Shown here: piece after piece, positions 6,859-12,728 of the stretch
Layout: each line of letters starts with the position of its first letter
How positions within the stretch are numbered: position 1 is the stretch's first letter
Translations under genes and position numbers: made by a program
Source: Bacillota bacterium
GTDB lineage: Bacteria; Bacillota; UBA4882; UBA10575
NCBI GenBank assembly: GCA_003511465.1
Contig: DOID01000024.1
Span: 8,847 to 22,721 of the forward strand
Direction: 5' to 3'
Length of the DNA: 13,875 nt
The notes under the pieces: generated by a model
The model's input: the letters and a program-made list of their open reading frames with translations, nothing else
Databases searched by the model: none
Told to the model about the DNA's origin: nothing

Positions 6859-8241
6859 TTATTTTCCAATACAAAACTGAGAAAATATTTCCTTGATAAT
6901 TTCGTCCGAAACCGATCGCCCGGTGATCCGCCCCAGCGCTTCCAAGGCGGCCCGTAAATTTACGGCCAGCAAATCTTCGCTCAACTGTTCCTCCAGACCC
7001 TGCGCGACCAGATCCAACAGACCGAGGGCTTCCTTTAGTGCTTCTTGATGGCGGATTCTTGTCACCAGGACCGGCTGTTCTTCGCTCCCGCCGGTTCCCA
7101 TGATCGCCTGCCGAATCTCCGCCTTCAGCGCTGGAATCCCTTCTCCTGTTAAGGCAGAAATTGATCTAATCTTCGCTCCCGGCAAAGCCGTCTGGAAAAA
7201 GGACGTCGGGAGCTTCACCGGTAAGTCAGTTTTATTCAAGACAATGATCGGTTGCTTTTCTGCTAAAAAAGTGATCAATTCTCGATCCTCAGTGGTCAAT
7301 GGGGTCGCCGCATCGAAGATAACCAAAATTAAGTCGGCCTCTGCCATCAACCGATAAGCTTTTTCCACACCTGCTTTCTCCACTGGATCGACACTAGCGC
7401 GCACCCCTGCCGTATCAACCAGACGGATCGGAACCCCTTCCAAATCAATAATTTCGGAAACAAAATCCCGAGTCGTTCCGGGAATCGGGGTGACAATCGC
7501 CCTCTCTTCCCCTAATAGTTGATTTAATAGACTTGATTTTCCCACGTTCGGTCGACCGGCAATCACTACTGTCGCCGCATCGCGTAAAATGATTCCCCGC
7601 TCCGCACCGGCCAATAGGTTTGCCACGTTTGACCGTATTGCTTGGAGCTCTTTTTGCGCTTTGGATCTTTCCAGGTCTGGAATTTCGTCTTCCGGAAAAT
7701 CTAACGCCCCTTCGACCGGAACCAGTAGGGCTAATAATTTGTCTTCCTGTTCTTTAATCACCCCGGAAAGGCTTCCCCGGAGTTGGTTGAGGGCTATTCT
7801 TTGTGCTAGATCGGTCCGTGACCGAATTAGATCGATGACGGCCTCCGCCTGGGCTAAATCTAAACGTCCGTTTAAAAACGCCCGTTGGGTGAACTCACCT
7901 GGTTCAGCCGCGCGGGCACCGGCCTGTAAGATGGTGGACAGGATCCTTTTCAGATTCTGATAACCACCGTGTCCTTGAATCTCTAAAACATCTTCTCCGG
8001 TATAACTACGGTTCTTTTTAAAGTAAAAATAAATCACTTCATCAATGGGATCGTCTTCCGCGGTTACCACATAGCCTAAGCGGACTTTTCGTTCCGGCCA
8101 AGTCGTAACAGGGTTTCCTGACCGTTGACGTAATATTTTTGCCCCCACCGCTAAAGCCTGATCGCCACTAATTCGTATAATCCCGATGCCGCCCTCGCCG
8201 GGAGGAGTCGAGATCGCTGCAATTGTCTCTGTTTCGCTCAT
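6859..8241 (-). CDS. mnmE: tRNA modification GTPase MnmE (TrmE)
   Basis: A 460-residue G protein that partners MnmG in wobble-uridine modification. It has the N-terminal tetrahydrofolate-binding domain beginning TIAAISTPPGEGGIGIIR, a helical domain split by the GTPase domain, G1 GRPNVGKSS (229-237), G2 TTRD (256-259), G3 DTAG (276-279), G4 NKTD (336-339) and the catalytic C-terminal CIGK (457-460). The start was placed at ATG 8241 (MSETETIAAIS) because TAAGGA lies 5 nt upstream and family proteins begin here. The frame stays open upstream to a GTG at 8322, but that lies inside the jag terminator hairpin and adds 27 residues unlike the family. Confidence 0.96.
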   Translation of the reverse strand: MSETETIAAISTPPGEGGIGIIRISGDQALAVGAKILRQRSGNPVTTWPERKVRLGYVVTAEDDPIDEVIYFYFKKNRSYTGEDVLEIQGHGGYQNLKRILSTILQAGARAAEPGEFTQRAFLNGRLDLAQAEAVIDLIRSRTDLAQRIALNQLRGSLSGVIKEQEDKLLALLVPVEGALDFPEDEIPDLERSKAQKELQAIRSNVANLLAGAERGIILRDAATVVIAGRPNVGKSSLLNQLLGEERAIVTPIPGTTRDFVSEIIDLEGVPIRLVDTAGVRASVDPVEKAGVEKAYRLMAEADLILVIFDAATPLTTEDRELITFLAEKQPIIVLNKTDLPVKLPTSFFQTALPGAKIRSISALTGEGIPALKAEIRQAIMGTGGSEEQPVLVTRIRHQEALKEALGLLDLVAQGLEEQLSEDLLAVNLRAALEALGRITGRSVSDEIIKEIFSQFCIGK

Positions 8242-8278
8242 TTCTATCCTTACCCTATACTTTCCAAATAACTCTGGA

Positions 8279-8308
8279 GTATTATTTTCCCATGTGGAAA
8301 AATAATAC
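8279..8308. repeat. AT-rich hairpin overlapping the jag terminator
   Basis: The arms 8279-8291 and 8296-8308 with loop 8292-8295 give a 13-bp stem on the minus strand with one G-U wobble. The right arm overlaps the terminator stem (8301-8330), so only one of the two structures can form at a time in a transcript. It lies between jag and mnmE. Confidence 0.55.
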
Positions 8309-8330
8309 GTGCCGAATGGCACGTGTTATT
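8298..8330 (-). terminator. Intrinsic terminator after jag
   Basis: On the minus strand the stem AATAACACGTGCC / GGCACGTATTATT (8330-8318 and 8313-8301, one mismatch, loop ATTC) is followed by a T-run at 8302-8298. It begins directly after the jag stop (TAG, 8332-8334) and should end the rpmH-to-jag transcript before mnmE. Confidence 0.72.
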
Positions 8331-8331
8331 T

Positions 8332-8961
8332 CTAATTATTGTTCTTGGGGGAGATTACCACTCGACGATAAGGATCGTCTCCTTCACTCTGGGTAACCAC
8401 TTCTTTGTTGTCCTGTAAGGCCAAGTGGATAATCCGTCGTTCTTGGGGTGACATGGGGTTAAGAACTTCTTTTCGCCCACGCTGTTTCACCCGTTCTGCC
8501 GCAGAAAGCGCGATTCTTTTCAGGTTTTCTTCGCGCCGTTTGCGGTAGCCTCCCACATCAATAATGATCCGTTCTTGTTCATTGCTATCCCGATGAGCGG
8601 CCAAGTTGACCACATACTGCAGGGCATTGAGGGTCTGACCGTGGCGGCCGATTAGTTTTCCAAGATCATCACCACTGACATTAAGCATAATGTAACCCGG
8701 ACGCCTAAACATCTCCACTTGGGCGAAGATTCCCATGTTCACTAAAATCTCACGTAAAAAACGTACTGCTTGTTGGGCTAGTTCTTCCTTGATGGTCGCC
8801 CGAATTTTCACCCTGTTTACACTCAACAAACCCAAAAATCCCTTGTTGGAGGTTTCTTCTAAAACCTCTACTTTTACCTTACTCTCATCCACCTCTAACT
8901 CTTTAAGAGCTAATTCAAGCGCTTCCTCTCGGGTTTTGGCTACGATTTCTACCGATTTCAT
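8332..8961 (-). CDS. jag: Jag/KhpB (EloR) RNA-binding protein, SpoIIIJ-associated
   Basis: A 209-residue protein with three recognisable parts: a Jag_N domain (about 1-52, ending in the NKGFLGLLS-NRVKI pattern), a KH domain with the GxxG loop IGRHGQTLNALQ (104-115), and a C-terminal R3H domain containing the R175xxxH179 motif in ERRIIHLAL. The family binds RNA and influences cell elongation and division in Gram-positive bacteria, and it is regularly encoded just after yidC. The ATG at 8961 has an excellent ribosome site, AAGGAGG, 8 nt upstream. There are 38 nt from the yidC stop, and a terminator follows at once. Confidence 0.96.
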   Translation of the reverse strand: MKSVEIVAKTREEALELALKELEVDESKVKVEVLEETSNKGFLGLLSVNRVKIRATIKEELAQQAVRFLREILVNMGIFAQVEMFRRPGYIMLNVSGDDLGKLIGRHGQTLNALQYVVNLAAHRDSNEQERIIIDVGGYRKRREENLKRIALSAAERVKQRGRKEVLNPMSPQERRIIHLALQDNKEVVTQSEGDDPYRRVVISPKNNN

Positions 8962-8999
8962 TAAGTAAACCTCCTTAGGAAACCGGAATAAAAGTTCCC

Positions 9000-9692
9000 C
9001 TATTTTATGCTTGGTTGTTCCTCACGAATAAAAAACTTGGTTGTGATCCATTGTTGAAGAATCCCCAACACCGTGCTGGCTACCCAGTATAAACCGATGC
9101 CGGCTTTCAGAGTATAGGTGATCCAACCCATAAAAATCGGCATGAAATACATCATGGTGGTTTGCGAGGAATCTGCCGTCTGGACCGTTGTCATCTTCTG
9201 TTGTAGGAATGAGGATGCTCCAGAAATAACGGCTAACAACCAATAACTATGACTTTTCGTCAAATCCATTGTAAGGAAAACAGCGTTTGTAAAGTCGATA
9301 TTATAGTTTTCCGGAGTTCTTAAAACACTAAATAAAGCCCATAAAATTGGTAGTTGCAAAAGAAGCGGCAAACATCCCCCTAGCGGATTTACTTTGTTTT
9401 TCTGATAAAGCTCCATCATTCTTCGTTGTTGTTCTTCCGGGTTTTTCTTATATTTATCCTGGATCTCTTTTAGTTGGGGCTGAATCTTTTTCATGCCTTC
9501 CATTGAGCGAATTTGGCTAAGGGATAAGGGAAATAAGACCACTTTAACTAAGACTGTCAAAAAAATAATTGCCATTCCCCAGCCGACCCCAAGGTTTTCA
9601 CTGAAATATTTTAAAATATTGGCTAAAATTGCGGAAATCATAAGCGCATAATCCACACCTTTCTCTTTTCGGTAGTCGCTCACGCTGTTCAT
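9000..9692 (-). CDS. yidC: YidC/SpoIIIJ/Oxa1-family membrane protein insertase
   Basis: A 230-residue, five-helix insertase of the short Gram-positive type. Membrane segments lie at about 36-58, 106-124, 148-166, 179-195 and 198-215. The groove arginine falls at R62 in SQIRSM. A charged hairpin (about 64-100) carries the QPQLKEIQDKYKKNPEEQQ motif, followed by NPLGGCLPLLLQLPI (102-116). No lipobox cysteine is visible near the N-terminus. The start is uncertain: ATG 9692 has no Shine-Dalgarno site, only a 14-bp palindrome. Family proteins would begin near MISAILANILKYF, which is in-frame ATG 9641 (residue 18), but that has only a distant AAAGGTG. Confidence 0.94.
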   Translation of the reverse strand: MNSVSDYRKEKGVDYALMISAILANILKYFSENLGVGWGMAIIFLTVLVKVVLFPLSLSQIRSMEGMKKIQPQLKEIQDKYKKNPEEQQRRMMELYQKNKVNPLGGCLPLLLQLPILWALFSVLRTPENYNIDFTNAVFLTMDLTKSHSYWLLAVISGASSFLQQKMTTVQTADSSQTTMMYFMPIFMGWITYTLKAGIGLYWVASTVLGILQQWITTKFFIREEQPSIK

Positions 9693-9946
9693 TCCAGTGG
9701 TACCACTGAGCTAAATTATGGAAATCTATTTTATTTGTCATCTGGAACTGCTTGCTAAGTGATTAATCGTAAGAAGGCGGGTGCCTTTTCACAAATCCAA
9801 ATGCCATTAAATCTTATTCTCGCTTCGCCATAAAAATCCTCTTCTATATTTTTTTCACAACTGGCGTAAATTATTACGTCCGTTCTTGCCTTTTTGGTTG
9901 GTAAAAGAGCCAAGGGATTAAAGCTTTGAATCTGAAGAAAGGGGCT
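9693..9946. other. Unusually long yidD-yidC spacer with cryptic coding-like content
   Basis: These 254 nt separate two genes that normally abut. The minus strand contains a good ribosome site and start (GAGGATTTTTATG) that opens only a 5-codon frame (MAKRE). An overlapping 52-codon frame (9755-9913, TTG start, no ribosome site) has a coding-like second half (YGEARIRFNGIWICEKAPAF). There is a possible promoter pair, TTGTGA-17-TACGAT. A 14-bp perfect palindrome CAGTGGTACCACTG (9695-9708) ends 2 nt before the yidC ATG. I cannot assign a function. A decayed gene or a regulatory leader are both possible. Confidence 0.35.
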
Positions 9947-9956
9947 TTAGCCCCTT
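9939..9956 (-). terminator. Possible weak terminator at the yidD stop
   Basis: AAGGGGC-TAAA-GCCCCTT forms a 7-bp stem with the yidD stop codon in its loop. It is followed on the minus strand by TCTTC, a poor U-tract. It may attenuate or process the RNA before yidC rather than terminate it fully. Confidence 0.35.
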
Positions 9957-10210
9957 GAACGACGCAAGATCCTTTTCCAGCCCGGCCATGCTTCTGGTAC
10001 CGAGTCAACACCGCCTTGTCCCCACGGATGACAGGAAACCAAACGACCGACACCGAGCATAATCCCTTTAGTAAGCCCAAACCGGGTAATCGCTTCAATG
10101 GTATATTGAGAACAACTGGGATAAAAACGACAGCGGTAGGCTGGGGGTTTCAATGGCGACAGATATTGTTGGTATAAACGGATTAACCGGATCGCCAATT
10201 TTCTACTCAT
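9947..10210 (-). CDS. yidD: YidD membrane protein insertion efficiency factor
   Basis: An 87-residue YidD-family protein (DUF37), known to aid YidC-dependent insertion. It has an amphipathic N-terminal helix (LAIRLIRLYQQYLSPLK) and then the family core CRFYPSCSQYTIEAI (27-41), with cysteines C27, C33 and C60, followed by CHPWGQGGVDSVPE (60-73). The ATG at 10210 lies 6 nt after the rnpA stop. AAAAAGG touches the start codon, so translation is probably coupled to rnpA. It belongs to the rpmH-rnpA-yidD transcript. Confidence 0.95.
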   Translation of the reverse strand: MSRKLAIRLIRLYQQYLSPLKPPAYRCRFYPSCSQYTIEAITRFGLTKGIMLGVGRLVSCHPWGQGGVDSVPEAWPGWKRILRRSRG

Positions 10211-10216
10211 CCTTTT

Positions 10217-10561
10217 TCAACTGCACAGTAATCCAGCCTTAGCAAAAAGTTCGTGGATCGCGTCCTTAATTTGTGCATAATCCAAGTCCTCGGCTTTGCC
10301 GCGTGCGATTAAAATCAGAGTGAAACCAGTCTTTACCTGTTCGTTAAGGTCCATAAAGACACTTCTCATCTGTCTTTTGATGCGGTTCCGACGAACAGCG
10401 GATCCTAGTTTCTTTCCAGCACAAAAGGCCACTTTAAGCTGGCCTTTTGTTTCTGGTAATGGACAAACATAAAGAACAAAAGAGGAGTTGGAATAGGATC
10501 GCCCTTTTTTAAAGGTCTCTTGAAACTCCCAATTTTTTTTTAGGGTTTGAACAGCTTTCAT
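10217..10561 (-). CDS. rnpA: Ribonuclease P protein component RnpA
   Basis: A 114-residue basic protein subunit of RNase P, which matures the 5' ends of tRNAs. The start (LKKNWEFQETFKKG) and the central RNR signature GSAVRRNRIKRQMR are typical. The ATG at 10561 is 1 nt past the rpmH stop. The ribosome site is not well placed (AAAGG about 15 nt upstream within rpmH), so coupled translation with rpmH is likely. Confidence 0.96.
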   Translation of the reverse strand: MKAVQTLKKNWEFQETFKKGRSYSNSSFVLYVCPLPETKGQLKVAFCAGKKLGSAVRRNRIKRQMRSVFMDLNEQVKTGFTLILIARGKAEDLDYAQIKDAIHELFAKAGLLCS

Positions 10562-10562
10562 T

Positions 10563-10697
10563 TTAGGCCGACAAAACCTTTCTCCCCTTTGCGCGCCGTC
10601 GGTTAATAACCTGTCGTCCGCCGCGGGTTGCCATTCTTACCAAAAATCCGATTTTTCTTTTGCGCTTTTTATTATTCGGCTGAAATGTTCTCTTCAC
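10563..10697 (-). CDS. rpmH: 50S ribosomal protein L34
   Basis: A 44-residue, very basic protein beginning MKRTFQPNNKKRKRKIGF, continuing RMATRGGRQVINRRR and ending AKGRKVLSA. This is a full-length bacterial L34. It starts at GTG 10697 with GAGGTGA about 7 nt upstream, and the stop is TAA at 10563-10565. It is the first gene of the leftward rpmH-rnpA-yidD operon, with a consensus promoter 40 nt upstream. Its small size makes it easy to miss. Confidence 0.97.
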   Translation of the reverse strand: MKRTFQPNNKKRKRKIGFLVRMATRGGRQVINRRRAKGRKVLSA

Positions 10698-10736
10698 CGA
10701 TTTTCACCTCGCTTTGCGCTTGCATTATTGACTTTT

Positions 10737-10765
10737 ATTATAATTAGCTCTTTTCCGGTTGTCAA
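10737..10765 (-). promoter_or_regulatory. Consensus sigma-A promoter of the rpmH operon
   Basis: On the minus strand TTGACA (10765-10760), a 17-nt spacer and TATAAT (10742-10737) match the housekeeping consensus exactly, 40 nt before the rpmH start. An inverted repeat TTTCCGG/CCGGAAA (10752-10758 and 10774-10780) flanks the -35, and a DnaA box starts 17 nt upstream of it. Confidence 0.93.
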
Positions 10766-10869
10766 TCATTCTTCCGGAAAGTTATCCACAATTCAATCTT
10801 TTTTCGAGCTTTTCACCGTAAGATGCTTTGAAAATGCCTTTTTTTCGCTCTTTACGGAGAAAAAGAGAT

Positions 10870-10898
10870 TTGTCAAAGCAGGGGTAATTTGGTATTAT
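10870..10898 (+). promoter_or_regulatory. Probable dnaA promoter
   Basis: TTGTCA (10870-10875), 17-nt spacer, TATTAT (10893-10898). RNA would start near 10905 and carry a leader of about 230 nt. Six of the seven left-arm DnaA boxes lie downstream of the -10, within that leader, as expected for autorepression. Confidence 0.75.
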
Positions 10899-11135
10899 TA
10901 TCATCACGTCTTCGCTTTATCCACAATTATCTTCTTTTTGCTGGGGATAATGTTGATAACTTGTTTTTTTCGAAAACAGATAATACGTTAGTTTTGCTTT
11001 TATTGTTCCCATTAGTACCCACTTTGAAAACCCTTATTTCTCCCCTTTTTCCCGCCCTTATCCGCAACTTACTCACATATTATGCACAGGTTGTGGATAA
11101 GTTTTGTGCTTAACTTTTTGAAAGGTGGTTTTTTT

Positions 11136-12473
11136 ATGACCCTCGATGAGCTTGAAGCTATTTGGAGTAAAGTCAAAGCAGAAATGGAACCGTTAATGAC
11201 CAAACCAAGTTTTGAAACTTGGCTGAAACCGACTAAACCATGGAAAATTGAGGATAACACCTTATATATTGAGATTCCAAATGAATTTGCCCGCGATCTA
11301 CTGGAGATTAGATATGCTGATTCGCTAACCACGATCCTCCTAAAGTATATACCCGAAGAATTAAAACTAAAATTTGTTATCCTTCGTAAGATGACCGAAG
11401 AAGAACAGGTCTTCTCGCCTTTCCCTGGAGTCTTAGCAGCGGAAGAAAATAGCTTGAACCTTAATCCAAAGTATACTTTTGAATCTTTCGTCGTCGGCGA
11501 AAGTAACCGTTTTGCCCACGCTGCTTCCCTAGCCGTTGCCGAAGCTCCCGCCCGGGCTTATAATCCTTTGTTTATCTACGGTGGTGTTGGTCTTGGTAAA
11601 ACCCATTTAATGCAGGCCATCGGCCACTTTGTGATAGAAAATAACCCTTATGTCAAAGTAGTCTATGCCTCGTCGGAAAAATTTACGAACGAATTAATTA
11701 ATGCCATCCAAAAAAACAAAACGGCCGGGTTTCGCGCCAAGTACCGCACCGTCGATCTTTTATTGGTTGATGATATCCAGTTTTTGGCAGGAAAAGAAAG
11801 TACGCAAGAGGAATTCTTTCATACGTTCAATGCTTTGCACGAAGCCAGCAAACAAATTGTGATCTCCAGTGATCGTCCACCTAAAGAAATCCCCACCCTG
11901 GAAGATCGTCTCCGCTCCCGCTTTGAATGGGGACTGATCACCGATATTCAAGCTCCTGATCTGGAGACTAGAATCGCAATCTTACGAAAAAAAGCCGTCG
12001 CGGAAGGTTGGAAACTCCCCAATGAGGTGATGATCTATATTGCCAATTTAATCAATTCCAACATTCGTGAATTAGAGGGCGCTTTAATCAGAGTCATCGC
12101 CTATTCTTCCTTAACGAAGCAGGAGATCACCATCGAGCTGGCGGAAGAAGTCCTTAAGGACATTATCTCCTCCCAACAATCAACCCGCCTGACGATCCCC
12201 TTCATTCAAAAGACCGCCGCGGAGTATTACCAACTCACCATCGAGGATTTTAAATCAAAACGCCGAACCCAAAATATCGCCTTACCCCGTCAGGTCGCGA
12301 TGTATCTCGCTCGGGAGTTAACCGATTCCTCCCTGCCTAAAATTGGCGAGGAATTTGGGGGTCGGGACCATTCAACCGTAATTCATGCTTGTGATCGAAT
12401 TAAAGAATTAATGGGAACCGACCCCAAAGTTAATCAGGCGATCAAAGATCTAACCCAACAACTTAAACAATAA
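11136..12473 (+). CDS. dnaA: Chromosomal replication initiator protein DnaA
   Basis: A 445-residue initiator that binds origin boxes, oligomerises with ATP and opens the duplex. Domain I spans about 1-85 (W10, PSFETWLKP) and domain II is short (about 90-112). The AAA+ domain III has Walker A GGVGLGKTH (149-157), Walker B LLLVDD (208-213) and DRLRSRF (257-263). Domain IV ends with the box-reading signature GGRDHSTVIHA (408-418). The start was placed at ATG 11136, which has AAAGGTGG 7 nt upstream. An in-frame ATG at 11082 lies within a DnaA box and adds 18 residues foreign to the family. It is the first gene of dnaA-dnaN and is separated from dnaN by the right origin arm. Confidence 0.98.
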   Translation: MTLDELEAIWSKVKAEMEPLMTKPSFETWLKPTKPWKIEDNTLYIEIPNEFARDLLEIRYADSLTTILLKYIPEELKLKFVILRKMTEEEQVFSPFPGVLAAEENSLNLNPKYTFESFVVGESNRFAHAASLAVAEAPARAYNPLFIYGGVGLGKTHLMQAIGHFVIENNPYVKVVYASSEKFTNELINAIQKNKTAGFRAKYRTVDLLLVDDIQFLAGKESTQEEFFHTFNALHEASKQIVISSDRPPKEIPTLEDRLRSRFEWGLITDIQAPDLETRIAILRKKAVAEGWKLPNEVMIYIANLINSNIRELEGALIRVIAYSSLTKQEITIELAEEVLKDIISSQQSTRLTIPFIQKTAAEYYQLTIEDFKSKRRTQNIALPRQVAMYLARELTDSSLPKIGEEFGGRDHSTVIHACDRIKELMGTDPKVNQAIKDLTQQLKQ

Positions 12474-12588
12474 CCTGTTGACACCCTGGTTATAACCTGT
12501 GGGCTTTTTTATCCACAAGTCTTTTTTTCCTGTTGATAACGGGAAAGTGTCGATAACCTCGTTTTATACCCACAGTTTGTTCTGCCGC

Positions 12589-12610
12589 AAAAAACCCCTT
12601 GTATCAGGGG
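12589..12610 (-). terminator. Possible leftward-facing terminator in the dnaA-dnaN spacer
   Basis: On the minus strand CCCCT-GATACA-AGGGG (12610-12595) is followed by TTTTTT (12594-12589). The stem is only 5 bp but the U-tract is good. It would stop antisense RNA entering dnaA. It may be fortuitous. Confidence 0.3.
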
Positions 12611-12633
12611 GAAAAGGATTTATCCACAGTTTC

Positions 12634-12642
12634 TGGTATACT
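12634..12642 (+). promoter_or_regulatory. Possible extended -10 promoter for dnaN
   Basis: TGGTATACT contains an extended -10 (TGN-TATACT) about 87 nt before the dnaN start. The -35 position (AAGGAT) does not match, and a DnaA box (12620-12628) fills the spacer, so DnaA binding would be expected to block this promoter. Confidence 0.45.
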
Positions 12643-12700
12643 ACTACTACGGCTATTTTTATCTTAATATATAGATCCCTATTAATCGTTTCTGTTGATA
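12641..12700 (+). other. Candidate DnaA-trio repeats and AT-rich unwinding element
   Basis: Three CTA triplets in a row (12641-12649) read 3'-GAT-GAT-GAT on the complementary strand, the DnaA-trio form described for the B. subtilis origin. They start 12 nt after the DnaA box at 12620-12628. A GGC step and an AT-rich run (TATTTTTATCTTAATATATA, 12654-12673) follow, with more AT-rich sequence to about 12700. Confidence 0.65.
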
Positions 12701-12728
12701 GTTGATTAGGACATAGGAGGTTGGCACA

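Larger units (their letters stand above)
10698..11135. other. oriC: oriC, left arm: DnaA-box cluster between rpmH and dnaA
   Basis: These 438 nt hold no gene. They carry exact TTATCCACA boxes at 10782-10790 (+), 10917-10925 (+) and 11092-11100 (-). Near-consensus boxes are TTATCCCCA at 10942-10950 (-), TTATCAACA at 10951-10959 (-), TTATCCGCA at 11058-11066 (+) and TTATGCACA at 11080-11088 (+). The last one faces the 11092 box with a 3-nt gap, and the 10942/10951 boxes abut in tandem. The region also holds the divergent rpmH and dnaA promoters. The arrangement matches the upstream half of a bipartite Gram-positive origin and probably also mediates DnaA autoregulation. Confidence 0.92.
12474..12728. 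other. oriC: oriC, right arm: DnaA boxes and unwinding region between dnaA and dnaN
   Basis: These 255 nt have exact TTATCCACA boxes at 12509-12517 (+) and 12620-12628 (+), TTATCAACA at 12531-12539 (-), TTATCGACA at 12548-12556 (-) and a weaker CTATCAACA at 12693-12701 (-). A direct repeat TAACCTGT occurs at 12471-12478 and 12494-12501. The last strong box is followed by CTA repeats and an AT-rich run. This is the usual place for the unwinding element in Bacillota with a bipartite origin. Confidence 0.9.

Noticed and set aside
8242..8322. In-frame 27-codon extension of mnmE to a GTG
   Set aside because: It runs through the jag terminator hairpin, has no ribosome site and adds residues unlike the family. 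ATG 8241 has TAAGGA correctly placed.
9685..9715. Resemblance to a T-box (TGGTACC) or tRNA D-arm (TAGCTCAGTGGTA) before yidC
   Set aside because: No specifier loop, antiterminator or cloverleaf could be built. The TGGTACC core is simply the centre of a short palindrome.
9874..10098. 74-codon minus-strand frame overlapping yidD
   Set aside because: It is a shadow of yidD in another frame, with no family resemblance or ribosome site.
11082..11135. In-frame ATG giving dnaA 18 more residues
   Set aside because: The ATG is part of a DnaA box and the extension is foreign to DnaA. AAAGGTGG supports 11136.
12478..12500. TTGACA after dnaA as a dnaN -35
   Set aside because: The only TATAA-like element (TATAAC, 12491) is 7 nt away, which is far too close. 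Nothing suitable lies at 16-18 nt.
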